Part shown: one piece after another, positions 1-7,058 of the stretch
Position numbering within the stretch: the stretch's first letter is position 1
Layout: every line of letters starts with the position of its first letter
NCBI GenBank assembly: GCA_020639115.1
Contig: JACKHG010000058.1
Location: 1-18,088, forward strand
DNA from: Phycisphaerales bacterium
GTDB taxonomy: Bacteria; Planctomycetota; Phycisphaerae; UBA1845
Direction: 5' to 3'
DNA length: 18,088 nucleotides
Translations under genes and position numbers: made by a program
The notes under the pieces: generated by a model
Databases searched by the model: none
The model's input: only the letters and a program-made list of their open reading frames with translations
Told to the model about the DNA's origin: nothing

Positions 1-456
1 ACGCAGGATCTCGTCGAACAGGCTGCGGATGGTGCTCTCGCGGAATACCTTATCGCGCTTGAGGTCGCGCGCGGTGACGATGAAATCCTGCAGCGTGTCG
101 CCCTGCAGGTAGTTCATCACCATGTACACGGTCTCGTTCTCGCGGAAGAAGTTCAGCACCGAGACCACGCTCGGGTGGCTGATCTGCGCGAGGCTGCGCC
201 CTTCCTCGAAGAAGCTCTTCAGGCCCAGGCGGTACAGCGGCTGCTTGTCGGGCTTGATGGTGGGCTTGAGTTCACCGGCGCGCCGGTCGGCCAGCGACGC
301 GGGCAGGTACTCCTTGAGCGCCACCAGGTGCCGCTGCTCGTCCTCCGCCAGGTAGACCACGCCGAAACCACCGGCCGCCAGCTTCTTGACGACCGTGTAG
401 CCGCCGACCACGGTGCCGGCGGGCAACGGGGCTGGTTTGGTCTTGGGCGGCGACAT
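1..456 (-). CDS. Serine/threonine protein kinase, N-terminal part (runs off left edge)
   Basis: This is the first 152 residues of a Hanks-type Ser/Thr protein kinase, which would phosphorylate protein Ser/Thr from ATP in the cytoplasm. The ORF is open to the window edge. The glycine-rich loop is visible as GGYTVVKKLAAGGFGVVYLA (about residues 19-38), followed by the ATP-binding lysine in VALKEYLP (about 46-53). A helix-C-like stretch (SFFEEGRSLAQI) and the hinge region (VYMVMNYLQGDTL, about 98-110) follow; the catalytic HRD and DFG motifs would lie outside the window. The start at 456 is the only ATG just ahead of the conserved fold. The gene diverges from yicC with only 28 bp between the two start codons, so the promoters must overlap the coding ends. 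From family knowledge, some Burkholderiales carry such a kinase, often with a PP2C phosphatase, beside yicC. Its substrate cannot be told. Confidence 0.9.
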   Translation of the reverse strand, partial: MSPPKTKPAPLPAGTVVGGYTVVKKLAAGGFGVVYLAEDEQRHLVALKEYLPASLADRRAGELKPTIKPDKQPLYRLGLKSFFEEGRSLAQISHPSVVSVLNFFRENETVYMVMNYLQGDTLQDFIVTARDLKRDKVFRESTIRSLFDEILR

Positions 457-484
457 AATGACTGGTTTGAACGTGGAATCAGCG

Positions 485-1393
485 ATGGCAGTCTACAGCA
501 TGACCGGTTACGGAAGCGCCTCCAGCGGGGCGCCTGCGACCGGCCCATCTGGGGATGGCGCAGGCGGCGTGACCGTGGACATCCGCTCGGTCAACGGCCG
601 CTTCCTGGACCTGGTCCTGAGGCTGCCGGACGACCTGCGGGGGCTGGAACCGGCGCTGCGCGAACTGCTCGGCGGCGCCGTCCGGCGCGGCAAGATCGAA
701 CTGCGCCTGAACGTTCAGAAGGATGCCGACGCCGGATGGCCTCAGCCTTCGCCGGACCAGCTCAGCCGGCTCTCCCAGCTGGAGTCCGGTGTGCGCTGCT
801 GGCTGCCGACGGCGGTCCCGCTGTCGGTGCACGAGGTGTTGCAGTGGTGCCGGGGCGGCACCCCGGCCGCGAAGCAGGACGGGGCCGCGATGGCGGCGGC
901 GCGCCTGGCCGTGGCCGACTTCGTGGCCGCGCGCGAACGCGAAGGCGCCCGGCTGGCGACGCTGCTGCGCGATCAGATCACGCACCTGCGCACGCTGGTA
1001 GCGCAGGCCGAACCCCTGATTCCGGACGTCGTGGCACGGCAGCAGCAGCGTTTCCTGGACCGCTGGAACGAGGCCCTGGCCCAGGCCAATGGTGGCGCTG
1101 CCGTATCGGCCGAGGCGATGCAGGAGCGTGCGCTCAACGAAGCGACGGCATTCGCCATCCGCATCGACGTGGCCGAGGAACTCGCGCGGCTGCGGTCGCA
1201 CCTCGACGAGGTCGAGCGCCTGCTCGACCGCGGCGGCGAACTCGGCAAGCGGCTGGACTTCCTGATGCAGGAACTCCACCGCGAGGCCAACACGCTGGGC
1301 AGCAAGTCCGCCGCGCTGGAACTGACCAACATCTCGGTGGACATGAAGGTGGCCATCGAGCAGATGCGCGAACAGGTGCAGAACTTGGAGTGA
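485..1393 (+). CDS. yicC: YicC/YloC-family endoribonuclease
   Basis: A 302-residue protein of the YicC/YloC family, RNA-binding endoribonucleases linked to RNA turnover (in E. coli to decay of the small RNA RyhB). The N-terminal YicC domain opens with AVYSMTGYGSAS and continues with VDIRSVNGRFLDLVLRLP, both diagnostic. The C-terminal DUF1732 domain is complete (about residues 226-302) with RIDVAEELARLRSH, GKRLDFLMQELHREANTLGS and the family ending. ATG 485 is chosen because MTGYG normally begins within a few residues of the start; an upstream in-frame ATG at 413 would run into the divergent kinase. Length matches the family (about 290-300). gmk usually follows yicC; here an integrase follows instead, so the mobile-element junction lies just after this gene. 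Confidence 0.95.
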   Translation: MAVYSMTGYGSASSGAPATGPSGDGAGGVTVDIRSVNGRFLDLVLRLPDDLRGLEPALRELLGGAVRRGKIELRLNVQKDADAGWPQPSPDQLSRLSQLESGVRCWLPTAVPLSVHEVLQWCRGGTPAAKQDGAAMAAARLAVADFVAAREREGARLATLLRDQITHLRTLVAQAEPLIPDVVARQQQRFLDRWNEALAQANGGAAVSAEAMQERALNEATAFAIRIDVAEELARLRSHLDEVERLLDRGGELGKRLDFLMQELHREANTLGSKSAALELTNISVDMKVAIEQMREQVQNLE

Positions 1394-1398
1394 GGTTT

Positions 1399-1421
1399 CG
1401 GGGGGTCCCAAGGGATCCCCG
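1399..1421 (+). terminator. Weak hairpin after yicC
   Basis: Six bases after the yicC stop codon a short imperfect inverted repeat (CGGGGGGTCC, AAG spacer region, GGATCCCCG) could form a GC-rich stem. No run of T follows, so it is at best a weak or Rho-assisted terminator. Confidence 0.3.
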
Positions 1422-1500
1422 AGATCACGCTAACCTACTGTCGTGTAAGGATATTTTGTCCCGGACCGTCCCAGGGCGTCGCAGCGAAGCGTGCGCAACC

Positions 1501-1571
1501 TGTGGGGTTTACTGTGGGGTTTTTCGGGTTCGCGGCGCTCACCGCCCGTCTTCCCGACAAAAACCCCCACA
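1501..1571. repeat. TGTGGGGTTT repeats, putative integrase arm-type sites at the element's left end
   Basis: TGTGGGGTTT occurs twice as a direct repeat (1501-1510 and 1513-1522; the second continues as TGTGGGGTTTTT to 1524). A near-identical inverted copy, AAAAACCCCCACA, lies at 1559-1571, 23 bp before the integrase start. Repeats in this arrangement beside a P4-type integrase fit arm-binding sites of the recombinase, or an operator for its own control. That role is inferred; the core crossover site cannot be placed because the other end of the element is outside the window. Confidence 0.45.
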
Positions 1572-1593
1572 GCCTCACAGGAGCCTTTGGGAC

Positions 1594-2907
1594 ATGAACA
1601 GACAGCAACGACCCATCACGGACCGCGAGCTCAGGGCCTGGCTCGCCGTCGGCGCCGTCGATCGCGGCGTCGGCGAAGGCCTGACGTTTGTTGCGAGCCT
1701 CGCCGCAGCAAATGCTGGCAAGGCGTCGTGGATCCTGCGCTACCGGCTCAACGGCCGCGCCAAGGAGAAGGTCCTCGGCCGCTACCCCGAGCTGTCGCTC
1801 AAGGATGCACGGGAGCAGGCCAGGCAGGACCGGGCTCGGATCGAGCGCGGTGTCGACGTGGCGGCGGCCAAGCAGGCTGAGAAGGCACTGGTGCTCGAGG
1901 TCCCGACCGTCGAGCGCCTGGCCGAAGTCTGGTTCGCTCGCTACATCCAGCCCCGCTACAAGCACCCTGAGGTCGTAGCGCGCGTGCTGCGCAAGCACAT
2001 CAACCCGGTAATCGGAGCCGTCGCGCCGCCGGACGTGCAGCCCGCGCACGTGGACCGCGTCCTCACACGCATCGTCGCCGGCGGTGCGCCGACGGTCGCC
2101 AACGATGCCTTGCGCTACATGAGCCGCATGTTCCGGATGGCCGTGCGCAACCACTGGATCGAACGCAACCCGGCAGGCGACTTCGAGCAGCTTGATGCCG
2201 GCGGCGATGAGGTCTCGCGTGACCGCTGGCTGACCATGAAAGAGCTGCAGCAGTTGGCCCAAGCCATGCGGACCACGCCGAACTTCGGGCGTGAGAACGA
2301 GCTATCCGTGTGGCTGCTGCTTGCTCTGTGCGTCCGCAAGATGGAGCTGCTTTCGGCACGGTGGGAAGCCTTCGATCTCGATGCGGGTGTCTGGACCCTC
2401 ACGCGCGAGAACACGAAGACCCGCGCGTCCATCCGCATACCGCTCGCGAAGCCGGTGATCGCCTGGCTGAAGGAGGTCAAGGTGTTTTCCTTCGGCAGGC
2501 CGTACGTGTTCCCGGCGCGCCGGCTGGTGCGGTCGCGCATGGGCGAAGCCCGCAAGAACCGGTACGAGCATGTCAGCCCCGACACCTTGAACGTTGCGCT
2601 GAGACGCCTGAAGCTGCTCGACATCGAGCACTTCACCGTGCACGACATGCGCCGAACGGCGCGCACCCACCTCGCCGGGCTTGGCGTAGATCGCTTCGTC
2701 GCCGAGCGGTCTCTGAACCACAAGCTCGGCAACGTCGAAGGCATCTACGACCGGCATGACTACTTCGCCGAACGGGCGGCCGCCTTGGGCGCATGGGCGT
2801 CGCTTTTGGCCAAGGTCGAACAAGGCATGGTGCCCGCCGCATCGGCTAAGGCGCAGCGTCAGACGACGAAACGGACTGCCCGTCAGCGCATGCTCGTGAA
2901 TGGCTAG
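1594..2907 (+). CDS. Tyrosine recombinase/integrase, P4 (DUF4102) type
   Basis: A 437-residue site-specific tyrosine recombinase that would insert and excise the element. Residues about 25-95 form the DUF4102 arm-binding domain (SWILRYRLNGRAKEKVLGRYPELSLKDAR split over its strands). About 105-200 is the SAM-like core-binding domain, and 210-400 the catalytic domain. Catalytic residues are visible: Arg248 in LCVRKMELL, a beta-hairpin Lys near 275 (NTKTR), His350 and Arg353 in HDMRRTARTHL, His376 in LNHK, and the nucleophile Tyr385 in GIYDRHDY. All are present, so the enzyme is probably active. ATG 1594 has an ACAGGAG ribosome site about 10 bases upstream. The frame stays open back to 175, but that part is a shadow of yicC. 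Its place directly after yicC marks the left end of the mobile element. P4-type integrases usually target tRNA 3' ends; none is seen here. Confidence 0.93.
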   Translation: MNRQQRPITDRELRAWLAVGAVDRGVGEGLTFVASLAAANAGKASWILRYRLNGRAKEKVLGRYPELSLKDAREQARQDRARIERGVDVAAAKQAEKALVLEVPTVERLAEVWFARYIQPRYKHPEVVARVLRKHINPVIGAVAPPDVQPAHVDRVLTRIVAGGAPTVANDALRYMSRMFRMAVRNHWIERNPAGDFEQLDAGGDEVSRDRWLTMKELQQLAQAMRTTPNFGRENELSVWLLLALCVRKMELLSARWEAFDLDAGVWTLTRENTKTRASIRIPLAKPVIAWLKEVKVFSFGRPYVFPARRLVRSRMGEARKNRYEHVSPDTLNVALRRLKLLDIEHFTVHDMRRTARTHLAGLGVDRFVAERSLNHKLGNVEGIYDRHDYFAERAAALGAWASLLAKVEQGMVPAASAKAQRQTTKRTARQRMLVNG

Positions 2908-3323
2908 CTAGCGCTGTATGCTGCTGCGTCTCCGGCTCAATCCCGTGGGCGGTGCGGTTGCTCAGTGGAGCAAGTGCCTTGCCAAGACGTGCGCAAAGCG
3001 TGAATCCGCGGCAGAGGGCCCGGGAAGGCCGGACCTCTGCAGTCGGGCAGTAGCCCTGACGGGCAAAGCTCGAAACTTTGCACCGTCGCTCCTGTGGCTG
3101 GAGCCGTCTGTTCTGCAGCGTGAGGAGCCGGTCGCAGCCGTCGGGCGTGCTCACGGTAACCGCCACCAAGCTGACGTCCAGTCGTGAGCCCGGTTGGCGT
3201 CAACTAACCACCATCTTGACCGCTCGATTGAGGCACTTGTCGTTAATCACACAGGCCGTTCTTGGCCCTTCGTCGAGTGCGTTTGCAGAATAGTCACTGC
3301 TAACCAGCGTAGCCCCTACGCCC
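2908..3323. other. Gene-free stretch between integrase and helicase
   Basis: About 416 bp with no ORF showing protein-like character on either strand. A small perfect hairpin (TTGCTC, loop AGTG, GAGCAA, 2958-2973) lies 51 bp after the integrase stop but has no T-run. Base composition drops from GC-rich to clearly more AT-rich from about 3190 on, which may mark the edge of a separately acquired block holding the two following genes. Confidence 0.5.
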
Positions 3324-4976
3324 TCATGCACCCGCTTGTAGACGCGCTATCTCGAGATCGTCGAGTGTGCTCAGCCTCGCATACGCCTTCCGGTTGATCA
3401 CCACATGGAGGTAGCCGACGGCGCGGGAGCAACCGACATACATTTCGCTCAAGAGGCTTGGGGTAATCCGATTAACGAACAGAACGAGCGCATCACACTC
3501 CAGACCCTTGTATGCATCAACCGTATATAGACTAATTGTATCAGACGAATTGTCCCGGCTGCTGGCAAGGAGCGTCGAAACACTGCCAGCCGCAAAGTAT
3601 CTGGCCCAAGTCGGGCTTGCATAGTAGTAAACTTTCGACGTGTCATTTGGCGCGACAAGTTTCCCAGTATGCGTCCGAGTAGATACGCGAAGCCCGCGGC
3701 TTGAAACGGAAAAATGACCGCCACCATTGACTGACCCAGCAAAGAAGGGCCTCATTCTTCTTGCAAACTTACACACCGCCGCGACGTCTGACTCAGTCGG
3801 CACAAGTTGCTGAGATAGATGTGGCACGGAGAAGTACTCAGAGAAGTCCGTTTCAATAGGCACGCCAAACCTATTCGCGATCTGTGAGTGACTACCGCGC
3901 AAATTGCGCACCTTCTTCAGCGCCTTCGCTGCAAGTGCACCTAGATCTCGCTCAACTACTGTTCTCCATCTCCCGTACTCGCGATTCGGAAACTCAAATC
4001 GATTTATCTTGCTATACTCGGCTGACGGCTCATTGGTCAGGACAACGAACTGATTTCCGCGCACGTGATGATAGGCATCCAGCAATGCATCTTCCAGTCT
4101 TTGTCGGATTTCCTCTTCGTCAAACACAGTAATTTTCGCAACCCCAGCCCTCTTCAAGAAACTTGAAACTATTGGCGCGTCGCGATGAAACCGCCGCACA
4201 ATTTCGAAGATATTCCCCGCATTGCGACAATTCCTTGACATTGACTCCACATGTAATCCAGCCGGGTAGGTAGAGCGAAAGGGCAGAAGTGCCTGATTGT
4301 CGTCGCAAAATATGTACAGAGTCTTAGTCCTAGAGAATGTCAGCACGGACTCAACTAGCTTCCACCATGTATCCCTGAAGTCCTGTCCTTCGTCCACGAG
4401 CACTGCGTCATAGTCGAGACGTTTCGCAATTGCAATGCTTGACGCGCTTTGGATCTCTATCTCTAAGGGCTCATGGAACACAGACCACTCAGCTTGAGTC
4501 TGTTTGTCCTCGCCTAGCAAATGATGGACAAAGCTTGAGATGTCAAATACATCAATCGCATGGGTTTGGACGAGGCCCCTGATGTGTCTGGCTAGATTCG
4601 GATTGTGACAGAGTACCAACGGGCGAATGCCAGCGTCGTCGAGACGAATCGCTTTCTCTGCTACTAAGAGAGTCTTACCTGAACCTGCACAACCGTTTAT
4701 CAGCACTCTATGGGCAAATCGCAGGCTGTGAAGAACTTGACTTTGGTCTTGCGTAAGTTTGTCGACTTTCCGCCTGAGTGTCGCCATCCAAGAAGTAATA
4801 GATGGAGCAAAAAATGGAGATGTGGCCGGTGTTTCATCTGTGGCTCTTCTCGAGTCGGATGAAACTTGGCGCCTGCCCCGTTCTATTTTGATCCGATCAC
4901 TATCGCTTTCACGGCCCGCCGCCGGATCCACGCAAGGCGGCGGGCCTAGCGAGGGTCCAGAAACAAGTTCTCCCAT
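3324..4976 (-). CDS. SF1 (UvrD-like) helicase / P-loop ATPase, second gene of a candidate defence pair
   Basis: A 550-residue superfamily 1 helicase-like ATPase. The Q-motif-like LTQDQSQVL (about 74-82) precedes Walker A GCAGSGKT (95-102). Walker B is VLVDEGQDF (192-200), motif III-like YIFCDDNQAL 221-230, motif V-like VDAYKGLECDALVLF about 486-500, and motif VI-like MYVGCSRAVGYLHVV about 512-526. It is shorter than UvrD/Rep (about 700) and resembles the compact AAA_19/UvrD_C_2 proteins found in defence loci. The listed start overlaps the end of the upstream nucleosidase gene by 31 bp, which would give translational coupling. The first 63 residues, however, are low in complexity and carry no domain, and ATG 4787 (MATLRRKVDKL) is a credible alternative. 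Neither has a clear ribosome site. Base composition is much more AT-rich than the flanks. No nuclease domain is visible, unlike GajA. A nucleic-acid sensor or translocase role is inferred. Confidence 0.85.
   Translation of the reverse strand: MGELVSGPSLGPPPCVDPAAGRESDSDRIKIERGRRQVSSDSRRATDETPATSPFFAPSITSWMATLRRKVDKLTQDQSQVLHSLRFAHRVLINGCAGSGKTLLVAEKAIRLDDAGIRPLVLCHNPNLARHIRGLVQTHAIDVFDISSFVHHLLGEDKQTQAEWSVFHEPLEIEIQSASSIAIAKRLDYDAVLVDEGQDFRDTWWKLVESVLTFSRTKTLYIFCDDNQALLPFRSTYPAGLHVESMSRNCRNAGNIFEIVRRFHRDAPIVSSFLKRAGVAKITVFDEEEIRQRLEDALLDAYHHVRGNQFVVLTNEPSAEYSKINRFEFPNREYGRWRTVVERDLGALAAKALKKVRNLRGSHSQIANRFGVPIETDFSEYFSVPHLSQQLVPTESDVAAVCKFARRMRPFFAGSVNGGGHFSVSSRGLRVSTRTHTGKLVAPNDTSKVYYYASPTWARYFAAGSVSTLLASSRDNSSDTISLYTVDAYKGLECDALVLFVNRITPSLLSEMYVGCSRAVGYLHVVINRKAYARLSTLDDLEIARLQAGA
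4913..4946 (-). other. Perfect 11-bp GC-rich hairpin at the nucleosidase/helicase junction
   Basis: GGCCCGCCGCC (4913-4923) and GGCGGCGGGCC (4936-4946) are exact reverse complements with a 12-base loop. In the minus-strand transcript the hairpin begins at the last base of the nucleosidase stop codon and lies within the 5' end of the longer helicase frame. It is followed by GTGAAAGCG, not a T-run, so an intrinsic terminator is unlikely. An intercistronic element that limits or couples expression of the helicase is possible. Confidence 0.6.
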
Positions 4977-5770
4977 TCATTCACGAGAAATCGATGGAGC
5001 AAGCGAGACGCCGTAAAGGCAGCATAATCTTGCCAATCGTCCGTCTTTGCAGTCGCGAAGTCGCAAATCGACTTCATGCAAATAAACTCAGGAGCAGGCG
5101 AGACAGCGGTCTGGGTAGCGAGATGAGCACCATAAGCTTCCATTTCGACTCCGACGAGCTTCCGCCAGTGGTCCAAAACGTCTAGCATCGGCTGGGAGGT
5201 GTCAACGACGGCCGAACCTGACCCAAGAGGGCCCACATGTACCTGCAACCGTGTTCTCTGTTGGCTTAGGGGCCACGACTGGCTGATCTCATCAAGAAAC
5301 AGTCGCTTGCTGCTCCACTGGTCTATCCTCGCGCGCAGTCGCTCTGAGAGCCGAATGGGATCTGGATCGGGCGCCAACTCAACTCGATCGCCGACTTGCT
5401 GTAGTTTTCCAGCACCGTAATCAAAGGTCCGGTTCGGAACCAGAATATCTCCGTAGTTTTGCTTTCCGCTCTTTACTCCTGCCGCAATACCGACCATCGC
5501 AACAAGCTTTGGTCTAAACCTCAGGATCATCTTTGTGGCGAGAATCGCAGACGCAGGCATGCCCATCTGAGTGGCCGCAGATGCAACAACCGAGAGCTGT
5601 GCACCTCTCTCCGCCATGAATGTGGATGCATAATACGTTGAGGGGTCATTTTCAGCGCCGGATAGCTGTTCCCAGCCTGCTTCACCAGTTTCTAGGACCT
5701 TTTCCAGCTCAGGCCGAGCAAGGGCGCAGACTATTGCTATGTCAAAACTCCGGGAATCGATATTGCTCAT
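4946..5770 (-). CDS. Nucleoside phosphorylase/nucleosidase-family protein (PNP_UDP_1, MTA/SAH-nucleosidase-like)
   Basis: A 274-residue protein of the phosphorylase superfamily, which splits the N-glycosidic bond of nucleosides. Family motifs appear in order: DIAIVCAL (10-17), the phosphate/ribose loop VAMVGIAAGVK (90-100), GDILVPNRTFDY (107-118), VGPLGSGSAVV (179-189), the ribose-binding Glu in GVEMEAYG (207-214) and the base-site Asp in KSICDFATAKTDDWQDYAA (233-251). All key residues are present. Housekeeping MTA/SAH nucleosidases are about 230 residues; the extra length and KTDDWQDYAA ending are typical of the subgroup attached to defence and NLR-like proteins. Some relatives there act as immune effectors that cleave ATP or related nucleotides. 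It is the first gene of a minus-strand pair, overlapping the helicase by 31 bp if the longer helicase start is used. The start at 5770 is the first Met ahead of the fold. An effector role here is inference. Confidence 0.88.
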   Translation of the reverse strand: MSNIDSRSFDIAIVCALARPELEKVLETGEAGWEQLSGAENDPSTYYASTFMAERGAQLSVVASAATQMGMPASAILATKMILRFRPKLVAMVGIAAGVKSGKQNYGDILVPNRTFDYGAGKLQQVGDRVELAPDPDPIRLSERLRARIDQWSSKRLFLDEISQSWPLSQQRTRLQVHVGPLGSGSAVVDTSQPMLDVLDHWRKLVGVEMEAYGAHLATQTAVSPAPEFICMKSICDFATAKTDDWQDYAAFTASRLLHRFLVNEWENLFLDPR

Positions 5771-6475
5771 TGTTGCTATGTGGTAGGGCTGAGGGTTGAT
5801 TGGGCCGCCGCTACACTACAGGCGAGCAGCTGGCTTCCTGGATGATCTTGAGTCATTCTGCCTGCGTGGCTCCTCGTGTGTCGATGCTTGCTGCTGCGGA
5901 TGGCGCTGCCGCTGGAGAGATGTCGCCTGGAAGCTCCGGAAAGGTTGGATCCGTGTGTCAAGTGAGGCGGGAGTGGACCCGGGGCGGCGTGCGTGGCTCC
6001 TAGTGCGGGCGGTGAACGACGGCCTTGTGGCGACTGAATTCGAGCGCCGACTGTCGGCACTGGGTCGTGAGGCTCAGTTGGCGACCGGAGGAAGCTGCCG
6101 GTGGCTTTGCCGTGTGCGTTCTCGCTGGCCCGATCGAGATCGACTGGCAGGGGCCGAGGTACAGCGGCCGGATGCCTGAACCGGCGACGGAAGTCAGGTT
6201 TCGGTGAGCGCTGACGTTCAGCCGCCGAACCTGACCGGTCGCACCCAGTCTGCAGCGCCCATTCATCGAGGCGCGCGGGTAGTGGAGTTGCTTCCGTGTG
6301 TGTGCATATGACGCACGGCAGATTTGGCTTACCCTGCATCGACAGAAGCACCGTCTTGAAGCTCACCGCACGGGGCAGGCTCGATCACGACGCAGGATTT
6401 CTCGTCGAATGAAGCAGGCGCACAGTGAGCCACGCGTCCTAGAGTTGCAGGCATGCCTCTCGCCGGAGACAGACC
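5771..6475. other. Gene-free stretch between nucleosidase and alpA, with a structured repeat
   Basis: About 705 bp. Open frames exist on both strands (for example 5796-6179 plus and 5776-6366 minus), but their translations are rich in Arg, Ser and Cys or Pro, lack hydrophobic periodicity and match no family I know. An imperfect hairpin stands out: GTCAGGTTTCGG (6193-6204) pairs with CCGAACCTGAC (6225-6235) with one bulge, and its loop holds the smaller inverted repeat CTGACGTTCAG. The nucleosidase promoter (minus) and the alpA promoter (plus) must lie here. Confidence 0.5.
6410..6445 (+). promoter_or_regulatory. Bipartite element upstream of alpA (TGAAGCAG-N19-TCCTAGAGT)
   Basis: TGAAGCAG (6410-6417) and TCCTAGAGT (6437-6445) are separated by exactly 19 bases and end 30 bases before the alpA GTG. 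The same two blocks with the same spacing recur upstream of the transfer operon at 15005-15040. TAGAGT could act as a -10 box. The gap between it and the upstream block is too long for an ordinary sigma-70 -35 box, so the upstream block may be an activator site. Confidence 0.5.
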
Positions 6476-6706
6476 GTGCAACGAAACTCACCCGCTCGAT
6501 CGCCGCGTAACACCGAACCGGTCACGCCGCTGCTGGTGCGCATGCCTACAGTGATGCGACTGACCGGTCTCGGCCGCTCGACCATCTACAGGATGGTGGC
6601 AGCACGGAAGTTTCCGAGCCCGGTCCGCCTGGGTCCTCGCGCGGTGGCGTGGCGGCAATCGGATCTCGACCAGTGGAGCGAGTCACGTCCGGTGGTCACC
6701 CACTAA
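6476..6706 (+). CDS. alpA: AlpA-family transcriptional regulator / excisionase-like protein
   Basis: A 76-residue AlpA-family DNA-binding protein with a MerR-like winged helix: LLVRMPTVMRLTGLGRSTIY, then RMVAARKFPSPVRLGPRAVAW and QSDLDQWSE. Family members control integrase/excision or activate core genes of genomic islands. The GTG start at 6476 has a GGAGA ribosome site (6465-6469) at good spacing; an in-frame ATG at 6542 is possible but would remove residues leading into the fold. It ends by an 11-bp tail-to-tail overlap with the small membrane-protein gene on the minus strand. In ICEclc-type elements alpA heads a regulatory unit that also includes parA and parB; here parB is nearby but on the opposite strand. 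The upstream element shared with the transfer operon suggests that alpA and transfer are switched on together. Confidence 0.85.
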   Translation: MQRNSPARSPRNTEPVTPLLVRMPTVMRLTGLGRSTIYRMVAARKFPSPVRLGPRAVAWRQSDLDQWSESRPVVTH

Positions 6707-7007
6707 GTAACGCTGCCAGCTTCAATCCGTAGCCAAAGAGAAGCGCGAACGCGAGCCACCGCCCCCATCGCCACGTGGTGAAGTGGTACCGGTGGTTCTC
6801 GCCGACGGCGCGCGCTGCACGCCGAAGTGCGGCAACACCGCACCAGGCTAACGCGCACTGGCCTGCCAGCCCGAGCGGCGCCGAGAGCCCCAGGAGCCAC
6901 GTCGCCCACGCAGCGGGCCAGACGACGGCGTCGACGAACGCAAGCACCCGCCGCCCCGGCCAGACCTGGACGTCGGGCGGTGGCGCCCGCGCAAAGATCA
7001 CCCACAT
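6696..7007 (-). CDS. Small predicted inner-membrane protein of unknown function
   Basis: A 103-residue protein with hydrophobic segments at about residues 24-42 (FVDAVVWPAAWATWLLGLS), 44-62 and 87-102 (WLAFALLFGYGLKLAALL). The polar stretch GENHRYHFTTWRWGRW comes before the last one. I do not recognise the family. It lies 51 bp after the parB stop on the same strand, so it is probably co-transcribed with parB. ATG 7007 has a GGAGAAGGG ribosome site. A second frame (start 7005) over the same bases is a shadow without membrane character. It is probably element backbone with a conjugation-linked or maintenance role, but that rests on position only. Confidence 0.6.
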   Translation of the reverse strand: MWVIFARAPPPDVQVWPGRRVLAFVDAVVWPAAWATWLLGLSAPLGLAGQCALAWCGVAALRRAARAVGENHRYHFTTWRWGRWLAFALLFGYGLKLAALLSG

Positions 7008-7021
7008 CGCCCTTCTCCTCG

Positions 7022-7049
7022 GCGGGCAGGCGCTAGAAGTCCTGCCCGC
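7022..7049 (-). other. 9-bp perfect hairpin between parB and the small membrane-protein gene
   Basis: GCGGGCAGG (7022-7030) and CCTGCCCGC (7041-7049) pair exactly around a 10-base loop. It begins 9 bp after the parB stop and ends just before the next gene's ribosome site. No T-run follows on the minus strand, so it may be a processing or attenuation element and not a terminator. Confidence 0.5.
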
Positions 7050-7058
7050 GTTCGCCTG

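Noticed and set aside
175..1593. N-terminal extension of the integrase frame back to 175
   Set aside because: It overlaps yicC in another frame and reads as Arg/Pro-rich sequence; a ribosome site and the domain start support ATG 1594.
1394..1593. tRNA remnant as the attachment site
   Set aside because: No T-arm plus acceptor pairing or CCA end could be assembled from this sequence on either strand.
4328..4335. Third exact TCCTAGAG block, within the helicase gene
   Set aside because: It is inside a coding region on the non-coding strand, without the TGAAGCAG partner at the right spacing; probably chance.
5776..6366. 196-residue minus-strand ORF upstream of the nucleosidase
   Set aside because: Low-complexity Pro/Ser/Arg/His composition, no ribosome site and no recognised domain; more likely non-coding DNA.
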